A stretch of 64,000 nt of DNA from Formicarius rufipectus (GCA_013399695.1 VXAU01003167.1:838729-902728), one strand, 5' to 3'. Positions 24,697 through 38,300 are shown, numbered from the stretch's first letter. Made by a program: numbers and translations. Notes: generated by a model not told the origin, from the letters alone.

Positions 24697-25200
24697 TTGA
24701 TGTGTTCTTCTGACCTGGGGTGGATACTGACAGAAGATGCTGGTCAGACGTCTGCATTGCTGCTGTGTTGGGGTACAGCATGGACCATGGGATGTGGGTG
24801 GAGCAGGGTAGGTGCACAGCTGCACCCAGCCAGAGTAGGTACCCACAGGCTGCCAGGGCCATGCCATCCCTGGCTGGGGGCAGTCCTACCATGCCCAACA
24901 AGCAAATCCAAGAAGGGCTGGAATGAGAACAAGGGAGAGCTGAGAGCTGGTGGTCACGAGGTGAAGTCAGGGTGACAGGATGGGTCCTGGTAGGCACTGG
25001 GCAGTCAACCTGCTGGCCAGAGGCAGGAGCCTTCATCAGTGGGATATGTGGCCAGGTGCAGGCATGGCTGTAACACAACTGAGACACAGCTCAGGCAGAG
25101 GCAAAGGGAAGCAGTCACAGCTAAAAACAGTTCCCAAAGGAAGGAGAGGCAGTGTCTGCTGGGGCCTCCCCTAGTTTTATCCACAGCAGCTTTCAAAGTC
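24697..25200. other. GC-rich stretch of unknown origin
   Basis: A roughly 500-base block clearly richer in G and C than its surroundings, beginning near GGGTGGATACTGACAG and fading after about 25200. It carries open frames on both strands (152 codons on the minus strand at 24629-25087), expected where stop codons are rare. I see no CR1, LTR border, tRNA box or conserved motif. It could be an unrecognised LTR or a small isochore-like patch. Confidence 0.4.
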
Positions 25201-25799
25201 AGAAGATGTGCTCTCTCTAAGCTGGCCTAAGCTCAGGCAGTCAAAGTCCTAGGAGCAGGGCCATGTGCTTTAAGCCCTGTTACTGCCTGCTTGCATGATG
25301 CTATAAAAACAGAGTTCATATCAAACAAAATACTGGTAACAGGTCAGAACAAAGTTGTGTCTAGCTTGGTTTGCTGAATCTACTGATAAGTATCTACTGC
25401 TAAAAATATAAGGATAGGGCAAACATATAGGGGTGTTTGTCCAGGGACTTTTTTGACCTCATAGAAAATTCTAGTATTGCTGGAGTTCATCAATGTTTTC
25501 ATTTTATCATAAATTCAGATTTCTGATAACCTTGCCCTAGTCCTAGGGTACTTTATATCAATCTCTGTACTTTCCTGCTGCTTTCCAAAGACATTTGTTT
25601 CACTGATGCTGGTCTCTAGAGAGACCTTTCAAATACATCTGACCAACATCCAGGTTGGCTGACAGAGGTGGGTTGGGGAAAGGAACATTTGCTCCTTGAA
25701 TATCTTGAAAAAGAAATGAGCTGGATGTGTTTTCTGGACGGATAGTAATATTTGAGGGGTTTTCCTTGTGTGAACTTGACTAATATTCTCTTCAAACTA
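25201..25799. other. unassigned stretch beside ancient LINE
   Basis: No identified feature. It may contain the more decayed 3' part of the ancient minus-strand LINE that becomes legible from about 25800. Confidence 0.35.
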
Positions 25800-27160
25800 G
25801 GTAGACTTTGGGTTCACAAATTCTTCTGTCAAGGAATTCCAATAGTGAACAACACCTACATGAATATATATAAAAGTGAATATTCCAGTGGTTAACAGTT
25901 GCCTCTGTCTAGAAGTCTGCTTCTTCAAGACTTTTCAATGACATTTAGTTCTTACATTAAAAGAAAAATGGTTGATGACTATGTGCCTTCCTGCTGCTTG
26001 TGGTTTGAGACCCTTATCTTAATTCCTCAGGATTCCCTCTAAACTAGATGAGTCTTGCTCCACTTAGTCATCACCTCTATTGAAGCCCTTTCACATTACT
26101 AATTATCTTTTTCATGCATTTATTCCAATTCTTTTGTGCCCTTTTTTAAAACAAGGGAACAGAATTACACAGCTGGATCATTGATTATATATATATATAG
26201 GGAACATTCATTACAGTGGAATGTTTTGTTCTCAATTTTATTCTTAATAATTATTAATACTTTGTTGCAGTCCCATGGTCTTTCTCCTGAATGCTAGCAG
26301 TCAGGTCAGGGCTCATGATTTTGTGTATCAGTTTAGGACTGTTCCTCTGTTTGTGCATTTCCTTACATTTAACTCTACTGAACTACATCTGTCTTTTCAT
26401 TATACAGTGTGCAAAGCACCTCTTCACTTTTTCATCACCATTCGCTCCAGTTCCTACTCAGTATCAGTTCACATTGTCAGCAGATATTTTCAGCTTGTTG
26501 CTCACATGCTTTCCAGATTGATCATCACTGTATGGAGCAGCACCAACACAAGGTTTTCTCTATCATAATGATCTTGTCCTGTTCTATTTTTATTCTGCTT
26601 TCTGTTTCCTGACTTTTAATGAGGTATTCACCATGCAATACCACAACTAATTAGTTTCCTGAAAAGGTAGCAAAGGGGTACTTTTAAAATAGCACATCTT
26701 TGGAAAAATGAGTAGTTTATATCAGCTGGATGTACTTGTTGACCCTATGAGTAACTCCCAGAAGTATGTAAGGCAGAACCCTGTGAAACTCGCTATTTTT
26801 TTCCCCAAATATAAAATCTTTATCCACATGTCCACTAATTCAGGTTCTTATTGTAGTTTCTGTTAAATTTCCTAAGTAGATATGACCAGAGTTAGAAGCC
26901 TGTAGTTCCCTTGTGAAATTTATTTAAAAAAAAAAAATTACTTTGTTTGCCACCTCTCGGTCCTCAGATGAAAGGACTAATAGAGATTACCAACTACTAC
27001 TGCTTTTGTTTGTTTTGTTTTTTCCTTCCAGCTGTTTGAGTTCCTTTATCATTTTGGGTTGAATATCAACTCAATCCTGGTCATTTCTTATTGTTTATTT
27101 TTTAGCTTGTTCAATTTTAGTTTCTTCAATTGCCCCTTATTTAAGATATGTCCATTGAGT
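25800..27160 (-). mobile_element. ancient CR1/L3-type LINE, reverse-transcriptase region remnant
   Basis: A very diverged LINE read on the minus strand. The plus strand keeps, in the right order over 1.3 kb, decayed versions of the antisense text of old amniote CR1 elements. These include a shortened 'fragment ending in GTCAAGGAATTCCAATAGTG' (25832-25851), 'CATTACTAATTATCTTTTTCATG' then 'TTCTTTTGTGCCCTTTTTT' (26094-26147), 'TGCATTTCCTTACATTTAAC' (26355-26374), 'ACATCTGTCTTTTCATTATACAG', 'GTTTCCTGACTTTTAA' (26604-26619), 'TGTACTTGTTGACCC' (26731-26745), 'AGAAGCCTGTAGTTCCCTTG' (26895-26914), and 'TTTGAGTTCC', 'TTTTGGGTTGAATATCAACTC', 'TCCTGGTCATTTCTTATTG' (27026-27092). These correspond to the RT C-terminal and 3' regions. 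Stops and indels are everywhere. Insertion probably predates modern birds. The exact subfamily (L3-like, crocodilian-type CR1) is not settled, and the ends are soft. Confidence 0.68.
26187..26199. repeat. short (TA)n run
   Basis: TATATATATATA-type run within the ancient LINE. It is short and unremarkable. Confidence 0.8.
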
Positions 27161-28270
27161 GAGTTACAAAAAGTGGAGGTCTCTATCTGTTTCCACAATC
27201 AGCCATTCTTCTGGTTTTGTTAGAGGTTCATTCAGCTAGGAATCTAGTCAGCTGGTAAAAACTGTACTTTCTAATTTGATCAAGGAAAAAGTCTTTGAAG
27301 TTTCTATTCCAGATTATGGTCTGACACTAAATCCTACAATGGCTAATGTTGCAATATAAGTTTCTGCTCAATAGTCTGAAGTGTGTGTTAAATCTCTTGT
27401 GAATTTTATACAAAACATAAAGCTTGCTGTTGCGCTTTATACAGTAGATAATAGGAGAGTCCAATAACTTATGACAACCATGCACGAGGGCAATATATTT
27501 TCATTAATAATAATATTATCATGCCTGGTGCCTAATTACATCATAAGAAGAGACTCTGATATTTTGCAGTTATATCAATAATGTTTATTCACAGAATGTA
27601 CCAATGTACAGAGTAGGATGTTGAAGAATTGCTGACCAGAAAGGCAGCTTTCTGCCTCTTCAAAGCACTGGATAAAGTATAAACAAGTGGTGCAGAAAAG
27701 CAGATAATAAAATGGTTACTTCCTTATTATCTTTTACACTAAATGAGTGAGTGGCATTGAATCCTTTTTTGTTTGGAATGTGAAAATAAAAATAAAATTA
27801 TTATATACCCTCTTGGCTATCTCAGATCCTCCTGTGGTTACAAAAGAATCTTTTAAGAGGATCCACATCAGAATGGAAATGAAACTAGCTTGTGCCTCAG
27901 TGTGCTGCTGAATTGTCAAAATTGCTGCTCAGGGTCTGTAGTCTAGAGTTACCCTAACACACCCAGTTTATGAAACATCACAGAGATGATGATGATACAG
28001 GCAGCAGTGACAATCATTTCTGGATTCATTTGTGAACAGCAGGAGGAATTTCCAGTTTGTTGATCTTTCCGTTACGGTATATCACAGAACTAGTGACAGG
28101 CATAATGAGCTGGGGACTCCCAGCTGTAGGCATTCATTTCCCACTTTTTGTCCTCATTATTTTTATTTTAAAATATCTTTTATAAAGGCCAAAAGTTTTT
28201 AATTTTTAAAATATTATTGGGAAATGTGCTCAAATTTGTTTTTTCTAACCTTTTAAATGACCTTATGTAC

Positions 28271-28301
<31 letters not shown>

Positions 28302-31300
28302 AACTCTTTTTGGAGGGGTGGATAGCAAAAGACTAAGGGGTAAAATAATAATAAGAATCTAGCTGTTAGACTGGATGGATTTGGGTCTGATTCTTCGTGC
28401 CACCTTGAGTGTACTAATAGCAAGTGTGTTCCATTAATAACTGCAAAAATTGCTGGGTTAGTTAGCTTTGAAGGGATGGCGATGTCAGATTTTCAAACAG
28501 ATGCAACAGAAGCAGCAGTGGTTCGTTCCTCACATCCTTTGTCATCATATCAGTCTCCAGCCTGGAGGGCTGGCAGGAATGCTTATCTGCTGTTCTCATT
28601 AGAGCTGGCATGCAGCTGGCAGAGGGATGGAGAAAAACTGACTTTCTGGTTTGCTTGCACACTGTGAATTGCCCCTCCCCCTGCAGTTCTCCCTAATTTC
28701 TTCCTCAGACATTGACATTTTCTTGCTGTTTCTAATTTTCATTGAGCTCTTCTATTATTCTTGAGATTATCAAATGATTGGTTATGTTCAGTCCTAATTA
28801 TGCAAATATAGGATTGCCTGGAAATAGAGTATGTCTATCTGGCACTTGTAGAGCTTTGCTGCAAAAAAGTGCTGCAAGTTTTGGACTGCTAGTTGACAGT
28901 CTGGGTAATGAAATGCTTCATACCCCTTTAGTAATTAACAGAATTTGCAAAATATATTTTGTAAGTAGTATTTGTATTGCATTTAAAGCAATATTTGAAA
29001 AGGAAAACAACTTGGAAGTAAGAAAATTTAAGAAGAAAATCTGTATTCAGTCTAGACTTTATCCCCATATATATGATATAACAGATTTTTGAATTGTTAA
29101 TGACTTGGGTTTTTTTCCCCTCTGATTCTGCTTCAGTGAACGAGTTGATGAGGAAATGACCCTATTTTTTCTCCTTTATCAGTAGCCTTCAGTGTTCAAT
29201 GCCCTTTCTTTGCTGTACATTCAGAACCAAGCCTGTTCTGAGTAAACGATTGTTAATTTCTGTGTGGGCTCTGCTGCTGATAATAAAATTTCTGTGTACT
29301 TCACAAGGATTATTTAAGTTACTGGCTCATGACCTTAGGGAGGTTGACGTGTATGACTGCCACTATACAGGTAGAGTACTGAGCTACAGAACACTTAAGA
29401 TTATATGTGTGTGTTTCTGCAACCTTCATGGCTGCTCTGGTTGCTGCTAGAGTTCATTAGAGAGTTCTCATTGATTGTGGAGGCGGCTCCCTGAGCGTCT
29501 GAGGGAGCTGCCATGCTTGCTCAGTACCCTGCAGCCTGGGCTTTATGGTGCCTACTAAATGCCCTGTACATCCCCACCCTCATTTGCACTCAGGCTTAGG
29601 CAGACAGAGTGAGTAAGTATAAATATCACTCTTGAGTGCGGAAACTTAAATTGCTTTATGGCATGGCACTGGTCTCTCAACCAAAGGTATGCCCAACGCT
29701 CTTCAGGAGTTTGCACAGGGTGGACTATGGCACAGGGCTATTGGAGTGGTGGAATATGGAGTCAGAGAGGAAAAACAGCAACCATAAACCCCCCAGGGAG
29801 AAACACAAAGGAAAGAAATGCAGATGCACAGATGGCCAGGCCCTTGGAGCAGTCCCCTGAGAGAGGTCCCTCCTGTGGAGAGCTTGTTGTCTGGAAGGAT
29901 TGAGCCTGTGAACAGGGAGACAATCTCTAGCTCTTTGATTTTTCTGGTGTTGAAGGAAGCAGGATATTGCACATTCCTGTGCTGTATCTGGCCTGCATCA
30001 AAGACACCTGACCCCCACCCACACATTTTCCTTCTGAAGGGGCAATTTTCAGACTCCTGGTATTGTTTTATGTGGCTTGACAGAGATGCTTAGGTTTGAA
30101 AGACTAACAGGTTTGGCTGTGCTCACACCAGCCTCAGATGTATTAAGAGAATATTCAGCACCCCTCCAAAGTGGATTTTGATTTACTCAACTAGAACTCA
30201 AAATAGTTGTAGGATGCACTTGCACGTAGGGTACTTGCTAGACTTCTCTTTTATCCCCACCGCGCCCCCCCCCCCAAATTCCCTCATAGAGAAGAAACAT
30301 GCTTACCTAGCAAACCTAGATCCTCTCAAGAGGACACAGATTTTATCCCACTCATGATAATGGAAAAAGACTTTGCTGCTGGTGTGAACAGTCATCAGAG
30401 GTGGGTAATCTGCACAATTTGCAGTTACTGGATGGCTGCATTGGTTACTCAGGGTTCAGTAGCTGACTTTCTTCTGGTGGTGCCCAGCTCTGCTTAATTT
30501 CTCCCATCTTCAAAATTTCCCAGCCCAAGCCCTTTTTCTCCTTCCCTGCTTTGCCTGTGCTTTTCATTCAGGAAGATGAGAGGTGCATCCTTTCTGATAT
30601 TTTAGTTTGGCTCAGAAAAGAACTTTTCAAGTCTCTTTCCCATGCATCTCTATTACCATGGTTTCTTTGCACTACAGATACATTTGAAGTATACAAGGTA
30701 GATTCCTTCTTGAGAACAAGAAAGTGGCACGTGTACTCCGAGCATCTACTGTACCCGTGTGCATTCAGTCAGCAGGACTAGGCCAGAGATAATCCAAAGA
30801 ATTTTCTCCTTCCTGTCCAGTAGACCTTCCTTCATTTGCTGTTCTGCCACACTATTTGCCAACTCCTTGTCCAGTTCTCCTTATTGCAGTATATATTGTA
30901 GTTTTTGTCTTATGGCATTATTGTCTTCATGCCTTCCCTCAAAATCAAAACTTTCACCGTTTTGCTCAAAGCACAAACCATTGGTTCAATATTAATATAT
31001 CAGTGGAGTTTGCATCCTATGAAACTAGTACAAAGAAGGACTAGGGTTTGGGATACTGTTAATTGCATATTCAGACTGAGAAAATAAAAAGAACTCAGTA
31101 AAATGACTTTGCTAGCAATGTAAACGTGGAAATCTAACTATAAATATATATAGTTTTGATTTTGATAAGTAGTATCTGAAACTTCCAACACAAGGATTTT
31201 CTAAATTCTGAAGGAAGCCTTTAGAAGGGCAGTTGATTGGTCCATATAAGTCTGGAGGTGTATAGCACTTTTGCTTACTCAATTAATTAAAAAAACCCCA

Positions 31301-33320
31301 AAAAACACTCTTCTGTACCTTATTCTAATACATTTACACTTCCTTTCTCAGTTTGCATTCTTTTACTCATGAGTGTTGCCTATATTATTTCCCATTCCTT
31401 TCTTTCTCTCTGTCCCTGCAAAGCTGCCTTTTAATGTGTTGTCCTTGGATACCTTGTATGTTCAGTTTGATATGTTTGATTATGGTTTTCTTTTGAAGTT
31501 TCATTTGGAACAGACCATGAATATTGTCCTAGAAATTGTGTGAAGCAAGCAGTCTGGTTTCTCATTGCCTGATGGCTAGGCACTTTTGCCTTTCTAAACC
31601 ACACCAGCTCTGACAGTCTTAGGAATCCCTTGTATAGCAGACAAATATAAGCTCTGAAAGACACACCCAGGCACATTTTCTCTATTGTGTACTGTATATA
31701 AGGTATGTGTATTATATATATTGTAGCTTTTTGTGGCAGTTATATCTTAGCAGAAAGCACCTTCAGATTATTTACTGGTGTGGTTTGAAAATCATGTTGT
31801 TTCACAGCAGAAAATATCAGTGTAGTTGCCCCTGATTGAGAAATTGAGCCTTTTTTATCTGAAAAATCTATTTTCCCGTGTTATTTTTTTGAATAGAGAT
31901 GAACTAGTGTTTTAAGAGGAAATAGACCACTTTCAGGCTTTAAGAGTCAAAAAGAGAAAGGGAGATTCATATCATCTTATCTTTGGGGTGTTGGGTTATT
32001 TGGGCTTTTAGGGTTTGATCCATCAGTAAAGTAAGTTTGAACAGTTTTTATAGTCTCAGGTGAGCACATTGAAGCTTGCATATGAAAGCAAGTTGTTCTT
32101 AAGGGGTCAAATTTCTTCTTCTATAGAGATTATCAGTGAAAGCTAAAAAGATATAGAGATGTTAATTATCAAATGTGACCCATGATTAAAGATCAGATTT
32201 CCATTTACTGGATTGTTGTATTTGGTGTTAGCAAAAATTTCAGAAATATCTATATTGTAAGCTAGGCTTCTTTAACCTAGTGGAGGAAACCTGAGGGTTT
32301 TAGGTTGCTTTTGTTTAAGGCTGTGGACAAAATCCAGTGGGGTATGCCTTTACAATGCCTTTTTTAACAAGAGTGAAAATTCGACTTGAGAGACCTTAAA
32401 ACAGATTCTTAAAACTGGAATTTATAAATTTAATCTAAGACACTACATTTATGCGGATTCTGTCCCATTCCACAATATAATGTGCTCTTACACAACTTAG
32501 ATAATCCCAACAAAATCAATAAAGTTACCTGACGTCATTATTTGTTTCCTATATTCCATTCCCTATGTCAAGGTCCATCTCAGACATATTTGATTAATTT
32601 TTTTTAGCAGCACCAAATAATATTGAAGAGGACTTTTCTCTGCTTTGACTAAGAAGATAAAGAAGCAAACTTCAGTCAGAATTTATGACCTCTATTTTCC
32701 ATAAGTATGGTTATTCACTGATTTGAAATTTGTTAATTTAGTGGTGAAAGATAAAACTCAAGCAGGGAGATTAATAATAATCTGGTTCCAATTCAAACAG
32801 TTTGATGAACTTATAGTATCTGTCTATGGATGGCAGTACCATGAATGACAAGAATTCATATTTTGACCTTTAATTTTCACCAGTTGTTTCAATTCTCAGA
32901 CTGTAATTTTTTTCTACTTCTATTATATAGAGTTAAAAAGGTGTTAAATTTGTTTAATAAACAATTTTTTTTGTCATAATAAATGAAGCATTTTAAAAAT
33001 GCTTTTTTTCTTGATTTTCTCAGCCTTCAGACTCTGTAGCTTTGATTATATTATTCCTTTCTACATTACAACAGTATCTTCATTAAAATTTGAAGCTCAA
33101 GCAGTGCAAAATATTGATTTTTTTTTTTTTTTTCTTGTGGGCAAGATTCTTCATTTTAATGCACCTTTAGGGAATTAAATATGGATTTGAAAGAGATGTC
33201 CAGCTGCTCATACCATTTGGCAGAATCTATCTGAACTGTGAAAGTGGGGGACAAATGCAGACATCTTGAGCTGCTCTAACCTCTTCTTGACTCGACAACT
33301 CCATCCATTATGAATCCCCT
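27161..33320. other. unassigned non-coding stretch
   Basis: About 6 kb without a recognised gene. It includes a 27-A run at 28271-28297, a C10-type run near 30267-30276, and a somewhat GC-richer patch at 29470-30060 with open frames on both strands but no domain. The first several hundred bases may be further 5' parts of the ancient LINE to the left. Confidence 0.45.
28271..28297. repeat. poly(A), 27 bases
   Basis: Uninterrupted A27. A retrocopy tail was considered, but the upstream sequence has no recognised gene and no clear target-site duplication flanks it. Confidence 0.9.
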
Positions 33321-33399
33321 GGGCCGGATCTTCACTAAGGTAAATTAGCACTGTTTCCATAGGCTCATTGCTTCTGTGCTGGCTTACACCAGCTGGACC
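33321..33399. mobile_element. palindromic MITE-like relic
   Basis: About 79 bases whose left half (GGGCCGGATC, TTCACTAAGGTAAATTAGCAC) and right half (GTGCTGGCTTACACC, AGCTGGACC) are imperfect reverse complements about a centre near 33358-33362. This resembles an old, short palindromic amniote repeat whose ends read GGCCAGATCCTCA...TGAGGATCTGGCC with an inner GTGTAAAT/ATTTACAC. It is heavily mutated. It is probably a non-autonomous DNA transposon relic, and the family name is not assigned. Confidence 0.5.
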
Positions 33400-36300
33400 T
33401 TAGACTGTATTCTCCTTAAGTGGGCTAAAGTAACCAAGGCACATCTGCAGGACTCAGAGCTGAAATACATTTCTGTAAGTACTGTCTGGCTTTAGTAGCA
33501 GCACTAATGTAATGGAGGCCTCCAATACCCTCTGCAGACTCACTCTCAAGGGAGAGAGTGAATTAGGGTAATATACCCACAGCTGTGAACAGTTGTCCAT
33601 TGAACAAGACAGAAATGTGCCAGATGAAGCAGAGGAACTATGAGCCATACTGGCTGGTCCTGGACCTGCTGTACATCAGTCCCAGTGCCCACACTGTTCT
33701 GCTACGCACCCTTTCCTGGTAATACCCTGGCCCCCTCACAAGTGGATCCAGATCTTTCACAAGCCTGTTCCTCTTTTCCAGTGTGTCCACTGCAAAAGCT
33801 ATGGAAAGGTTTCTGCAGGAGAGAATGATGCTTTCCAAGGTGTTACACTGCATGGGAAGTTTTGGTGTTCCTCTCCCTTGTCTTAGCCAGAAGCACTGAA
33901 CAGAGGCAGCACTACAGATATGGTCTGAGGAGCAGCATGTATGACTAGAATAATATTCCCTCTAGAAGGGAGAAAGGGACATTTTTGATAACTGTGACAA
34001 ACATAACACATGGCTTTTTCATAAAAATCTCAGATTTACTGCTCTTCTAATGGAGTGATAAATAAACAGGTTGGCATCTAATCTATATTAAATGCTAGTA
34101 AGTTCCTAGACATAGTCCTAATACCACCAAGACAGGCTGTCAACTGGATGAATGCTTTCTGGAAGAGTTAGAAAGGTGGCTGCTTCTGCAAGATTTAAAA
34201 TAAGCTCATTGTCTTCACAAGCCTTGCTCCTTCTGTGTCCAGTAAGTGGTGCATGCGGAGAGGAATGTGCAGTCTTGACTAGGTCAGAGCCCTGACATCC
34301 CCTTTAACTAGTAAATCTTGCTATTTCTGAGCCTGTAAATTTGACAAAAAAAGTGGAATCAAATGGTATTATGTTGCTAACATATGTTGCATTTTTAGCT
34401 TGGGTAATGACAGAGTACTTGATGTACATATATGTGCAAGATCCTATTTAACAATAACGTAAAATGAATGAATGCTTTCTTATAAAAATGAAATGTTTCA
34501 CAAGTTACACAAAAGCCTATTAACTAGGAATTTAAAAGATTTTCATTGCCAGGGGAGAAAAAAAAATTACACAGTATTCATAAAAGCTGCCTGATTTTAT
34601 TGGCTGATTGCTCAAAACACTACCAGCATGATACACTTTTTATTTGCTGAGTGGCCATTTTGAGCTTGTCTTTGCTGACTGTATTGGGCTTGGTTTCAAA
34701 TCTCTCTTAATCCTGCAATGAACCTTTAATAAAGCTTTAAATCAGTACTTTGAAACATTAATTAAAATAAAACAGGAGGAACCTGAAGATCAAATGATCT
34801 ATTGTGGTGGTGGTGGTTTTAAAATCAAAGCTCTCTTCTCCACCCCTCTCCAGAAAAAAAGCAAGCCTTTGAAGGCTGCAGCTGTATGACTTCCAACATG
34901 GTTTTTAAGTTGGCCTTAGATTTTATTTACTTTTGCTGTTTTGGGTTGGCACTTTCTATATTTTTGGAGAGCTGTTTGGGACACTTTTTTCTACTCTTTC
35001 CTTCAGAACAGCAGACGATAAAACAGTCAAAATTGCCATGAATAGTGTGACAGGGCACGGCAAGCCCACTCAGCCTGATTTGTTCTCTCTTACAGAGAGC
35101 TCAGTCTCCTGCAAAGGCTGGAAATGGCCCTGAAAAGTTCTGTTTTCTGAGCCAAGTTCTAATAGCAAGCATATCCAATGCTGTGGCTCTACCATTTTTA
35201 TTTATTTATTTACTTTATTTCCAAGTGACCCTCAGCGGTCTCTTTGTTTCCTTTTCTGGTACTAGTTAGCAGTGTGTTCTGCAGACAGTGCAGCCTGTAG
35301 AGTAACAGCACTGCACTCCCAGTTGTTCAGTTCCACTGTGCCTTGAGTCTGCAGAACTCTGATAGCAGAAAGAAATGCAACTTGAAGAGAAATATTATCC
35401 TCTCTGAGGTCTGGTATTAATTACCTGTTATGGTTATACTTCAGGAACTAGTTCGGGGACACCTGATCCTTGCTGTCAAGGCTGCTGTATTGTAAGTGAA
35501 TGATCTCATCAGTTGTTCACAAAGCAATTGATCTTTATTCTTTGTTTATCAGTTCCTGCACTCCTTTAATATGTTTCTTAGAAAAAAAAAATTAATTGTA
35601 TGAGAAATGTATCAGCTGTGTCAGAGGAAAACCTGATAATCAGTAGCTTAACTCTTGCCTCAAGTGTCTTTCATCTGCTTGAACTGAAGACTTCAATATA
35701 TTTGACAGTATTACTGAAAGTGAAGCAGAAGAGGGGTTGTGTAATTTCCTGCAGACTCAGTTTGGTAGGCGGTCACGGATCTGTGTTCTGAGGCTGTCAC
35801 CAGGAAGGTAAAGTAGAGCTGATACAAAATGTGTGACTTCAGACACAGGTAAGGGGGTCTTCTCAGGAGGAGGGTGAGAGATGTTAAGCTTACAGCTGTT
35901 GTATTTGTGTTGCTGAGCTGTGTAACACAAAGTCCTGCAGGGGTTCACTCAACCTCCGTCTCCCTCCTCCCAAGGACCAGAGGCTCAGCCCTCAGGAAAC
36001 CTATAAGGACAAACTCTCAAGGCCTCTGGTGATTTCTCGATGTTACCAAATATCAAATACCACTGAAGCCAGAAGCAATTGTATCAAAACAAGTGCCGTT
36101 GTATAGTAGGCATGTAGGTGGCTTGTGTTGGAACACATGCAAAACAATACTGCTTTTAGCCAATCTTACAGTCTGAAATAATGGCTAAGGAAGAACAGTC
36201 AAATGCATCCATCTGGGATGGTCATCTTACACCAAGGAGAACCTGAGGTGGGTGGGAGGTGAGAAATACTGTAACATAATCCCAGACTTTGCTGTCACTG

Positions 36301-38300
36301 GAGTGGATAGGAGTTCTATTGTTCTTTTCTAGAAGAATGAATATTCTGGTTTTGTCCTCTATCATGTCTCAAATCTGGGACTTCCTGAGGAGGAGGAAGA
36401 GGAGAAGGGTTAGACAGACAATAAAATATACAGCTACTCGTTTTCTTGGTGTAAGTACAATTATTTTTCCACTGCATTGCTTTGCACTGTGCTGAGTAGG
36501 AGGGACGGAGGTGTCAAAAATAATTATGGAAAAAAGGAAGCAGAAAACTTAAAATAAAAAAACCTAAATGTTGAGAGCAACTGCAAGCTTAAAAATGTGA
36601 GTTCAAAGTGAATTACTTCTCGTATAGCAATGTGTTAGCTTCTCTAGTGGGCAAACTACTCTTCTTGATATAGTCACACAGCATTAGTCATATATACTCT
36701 TGCCAGGCACCAATCTGTTAGGTTTCCTGTTACAGCAGCTAATTGCTTTTTGAGCTAATGCATACAAATATAGTTACTTAGTTAATCTCTCTCTCTGCCC
36801 CCTCTAACATGTTTGAAGTGTCACCAGCATTATGAAAACTTCCTGAAAATATTTCTGACTTAAGTCTCACAAGTCAAAAAAGGACGATAAGAGAATAGGA
36901 GTGTAGCAGGAGAGGGGAAGAATGATGCAAAAGGGGATTAAACTCTTTCCACAACCACTTTCTCAGCAGATCAGTATAAAACAACTGACCTGAAAGGAAT
37001 TTTGCAGATTTATACCCATGGGAGATGTGATTCATTGCCTCATTTCAGTATGCTCTATGGCATGTTTTTAACTTATTTAGAAGATGCCTTTTAAAAATGC
37101 AGTGACAACCCCAGAGCTTCTGACAACAAACGTTATATGTGACCTGAGGAAGAAAAAAACTGAACCCCAAACCAACAATCAACCAAATCCACATTCTTTT
37201 AATTAAAAAAAAAAGGTGAAATCACTTTTTAATTATTTTTTATACTCTGCAGTGCAAAAGAATGGGTACAGTGATTTCAACAAATTAGATATAAATCTCT
37301 TCCTAATTATTATTATAGGAAGGTAGGTGGTGAATGATGAACATAGAATGTGTGGGAATGAAAAGAATAAAAGTTGGAAAAAAAATTAAAGAGAAGAACA
37401 AAAAAGGGAAACTAACTACAGCATATATAGAGATTTCTGTGAGACCTTGCAATTTTAGTTTGGGAGGTGTTTGTTTGAAATATTTGCTTTTACATTTCTT
37501 GATAACTGCTTGCCTTAATGATGAAATGACTGAAAGTAACACGTGGTCAAAACCAAGCAATTGGTTTTTACTGGGCATACTCTAAAATAATCTTTTTGTC
37601 ACAGTATTTGACATTTTTAGTAATATTTACTTCCAACATTGTATTTGTGAGTAAAATCCCAGGTGGACATTGGAGTGCTATTACCCTCGCTAGTGCAGAT
37701 ACTCAGAGTTACTCAGCATATTGTCAGTGGTATTTTATTTCCTGAAAAATCTTGGAACCTAAGGGTGTGCCAATATTGTAGCGTTGGGGAAAATAAAGGC
37801 TTTTCCAAAATAACTTAAAAGTTCCTTAACTCAAGTACTGCTTTCAGTGTTTTCATGATGCTCAACACAGTTTGATTCCACCTGAGAATCCTAATAAACA
37901 TGATCTATTCAGTACTGAGGTTTTTGGTGTGGCTACTTCTCTGCTTACAGCCTCTGATCTAAGTACCTTGAATCTGTCTCTGAAATGTTTTTCTGGACAG
38001 CAGGAACTGGGGTGTAAACATTTTCTGAATAAGGACTCATCGTCTCAGTTGCTCAAAATTGCCTCCAGGCTCAATAGCGGATGGTTCAGCCACCCATGCT
38101 GGTTTATTCCCAGGTTTCTTTAAAACATGGACCTGTTACAAGGTCTCAGTGATATGGCCAAGTCTGGAGGAGTATCTTATTCTTTGTGACTTTGCGTGTT
38201 CCCAGCAGGTCTATTCATTAGGAACAAAATACAGTGTAGAACAAAAGCTTTTGGCTGTTCTTAGCACATGGGTACCAACATGGGTCATGGTGGAGAAAAA
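33400..38300. other. unassigned non-coding stretch
   Basis: About 5 kb with no recognised gene. The interval 34580-34780 is a uniform AT-rich block with several TAAT/ATTA cores, the sort of composition seen in conserved developmental enhancers, but conservation cannot be judged from one sequence. The rest is unremarkable. Confidence 0.45.

Noticed and set aside
24629..25087. 152-codon open frame, minus strand
   Set aside because: Lies in a GC-rich block where stops are rare, and frames are open on both strands. The composition (Pro, Ser, His, Trp) looks random.
28271..28297. A27 as the tail of a processed pseudogene
   Set aside because: No recognisable gene-derived sequence upstream and no flanking duplication found by eye.
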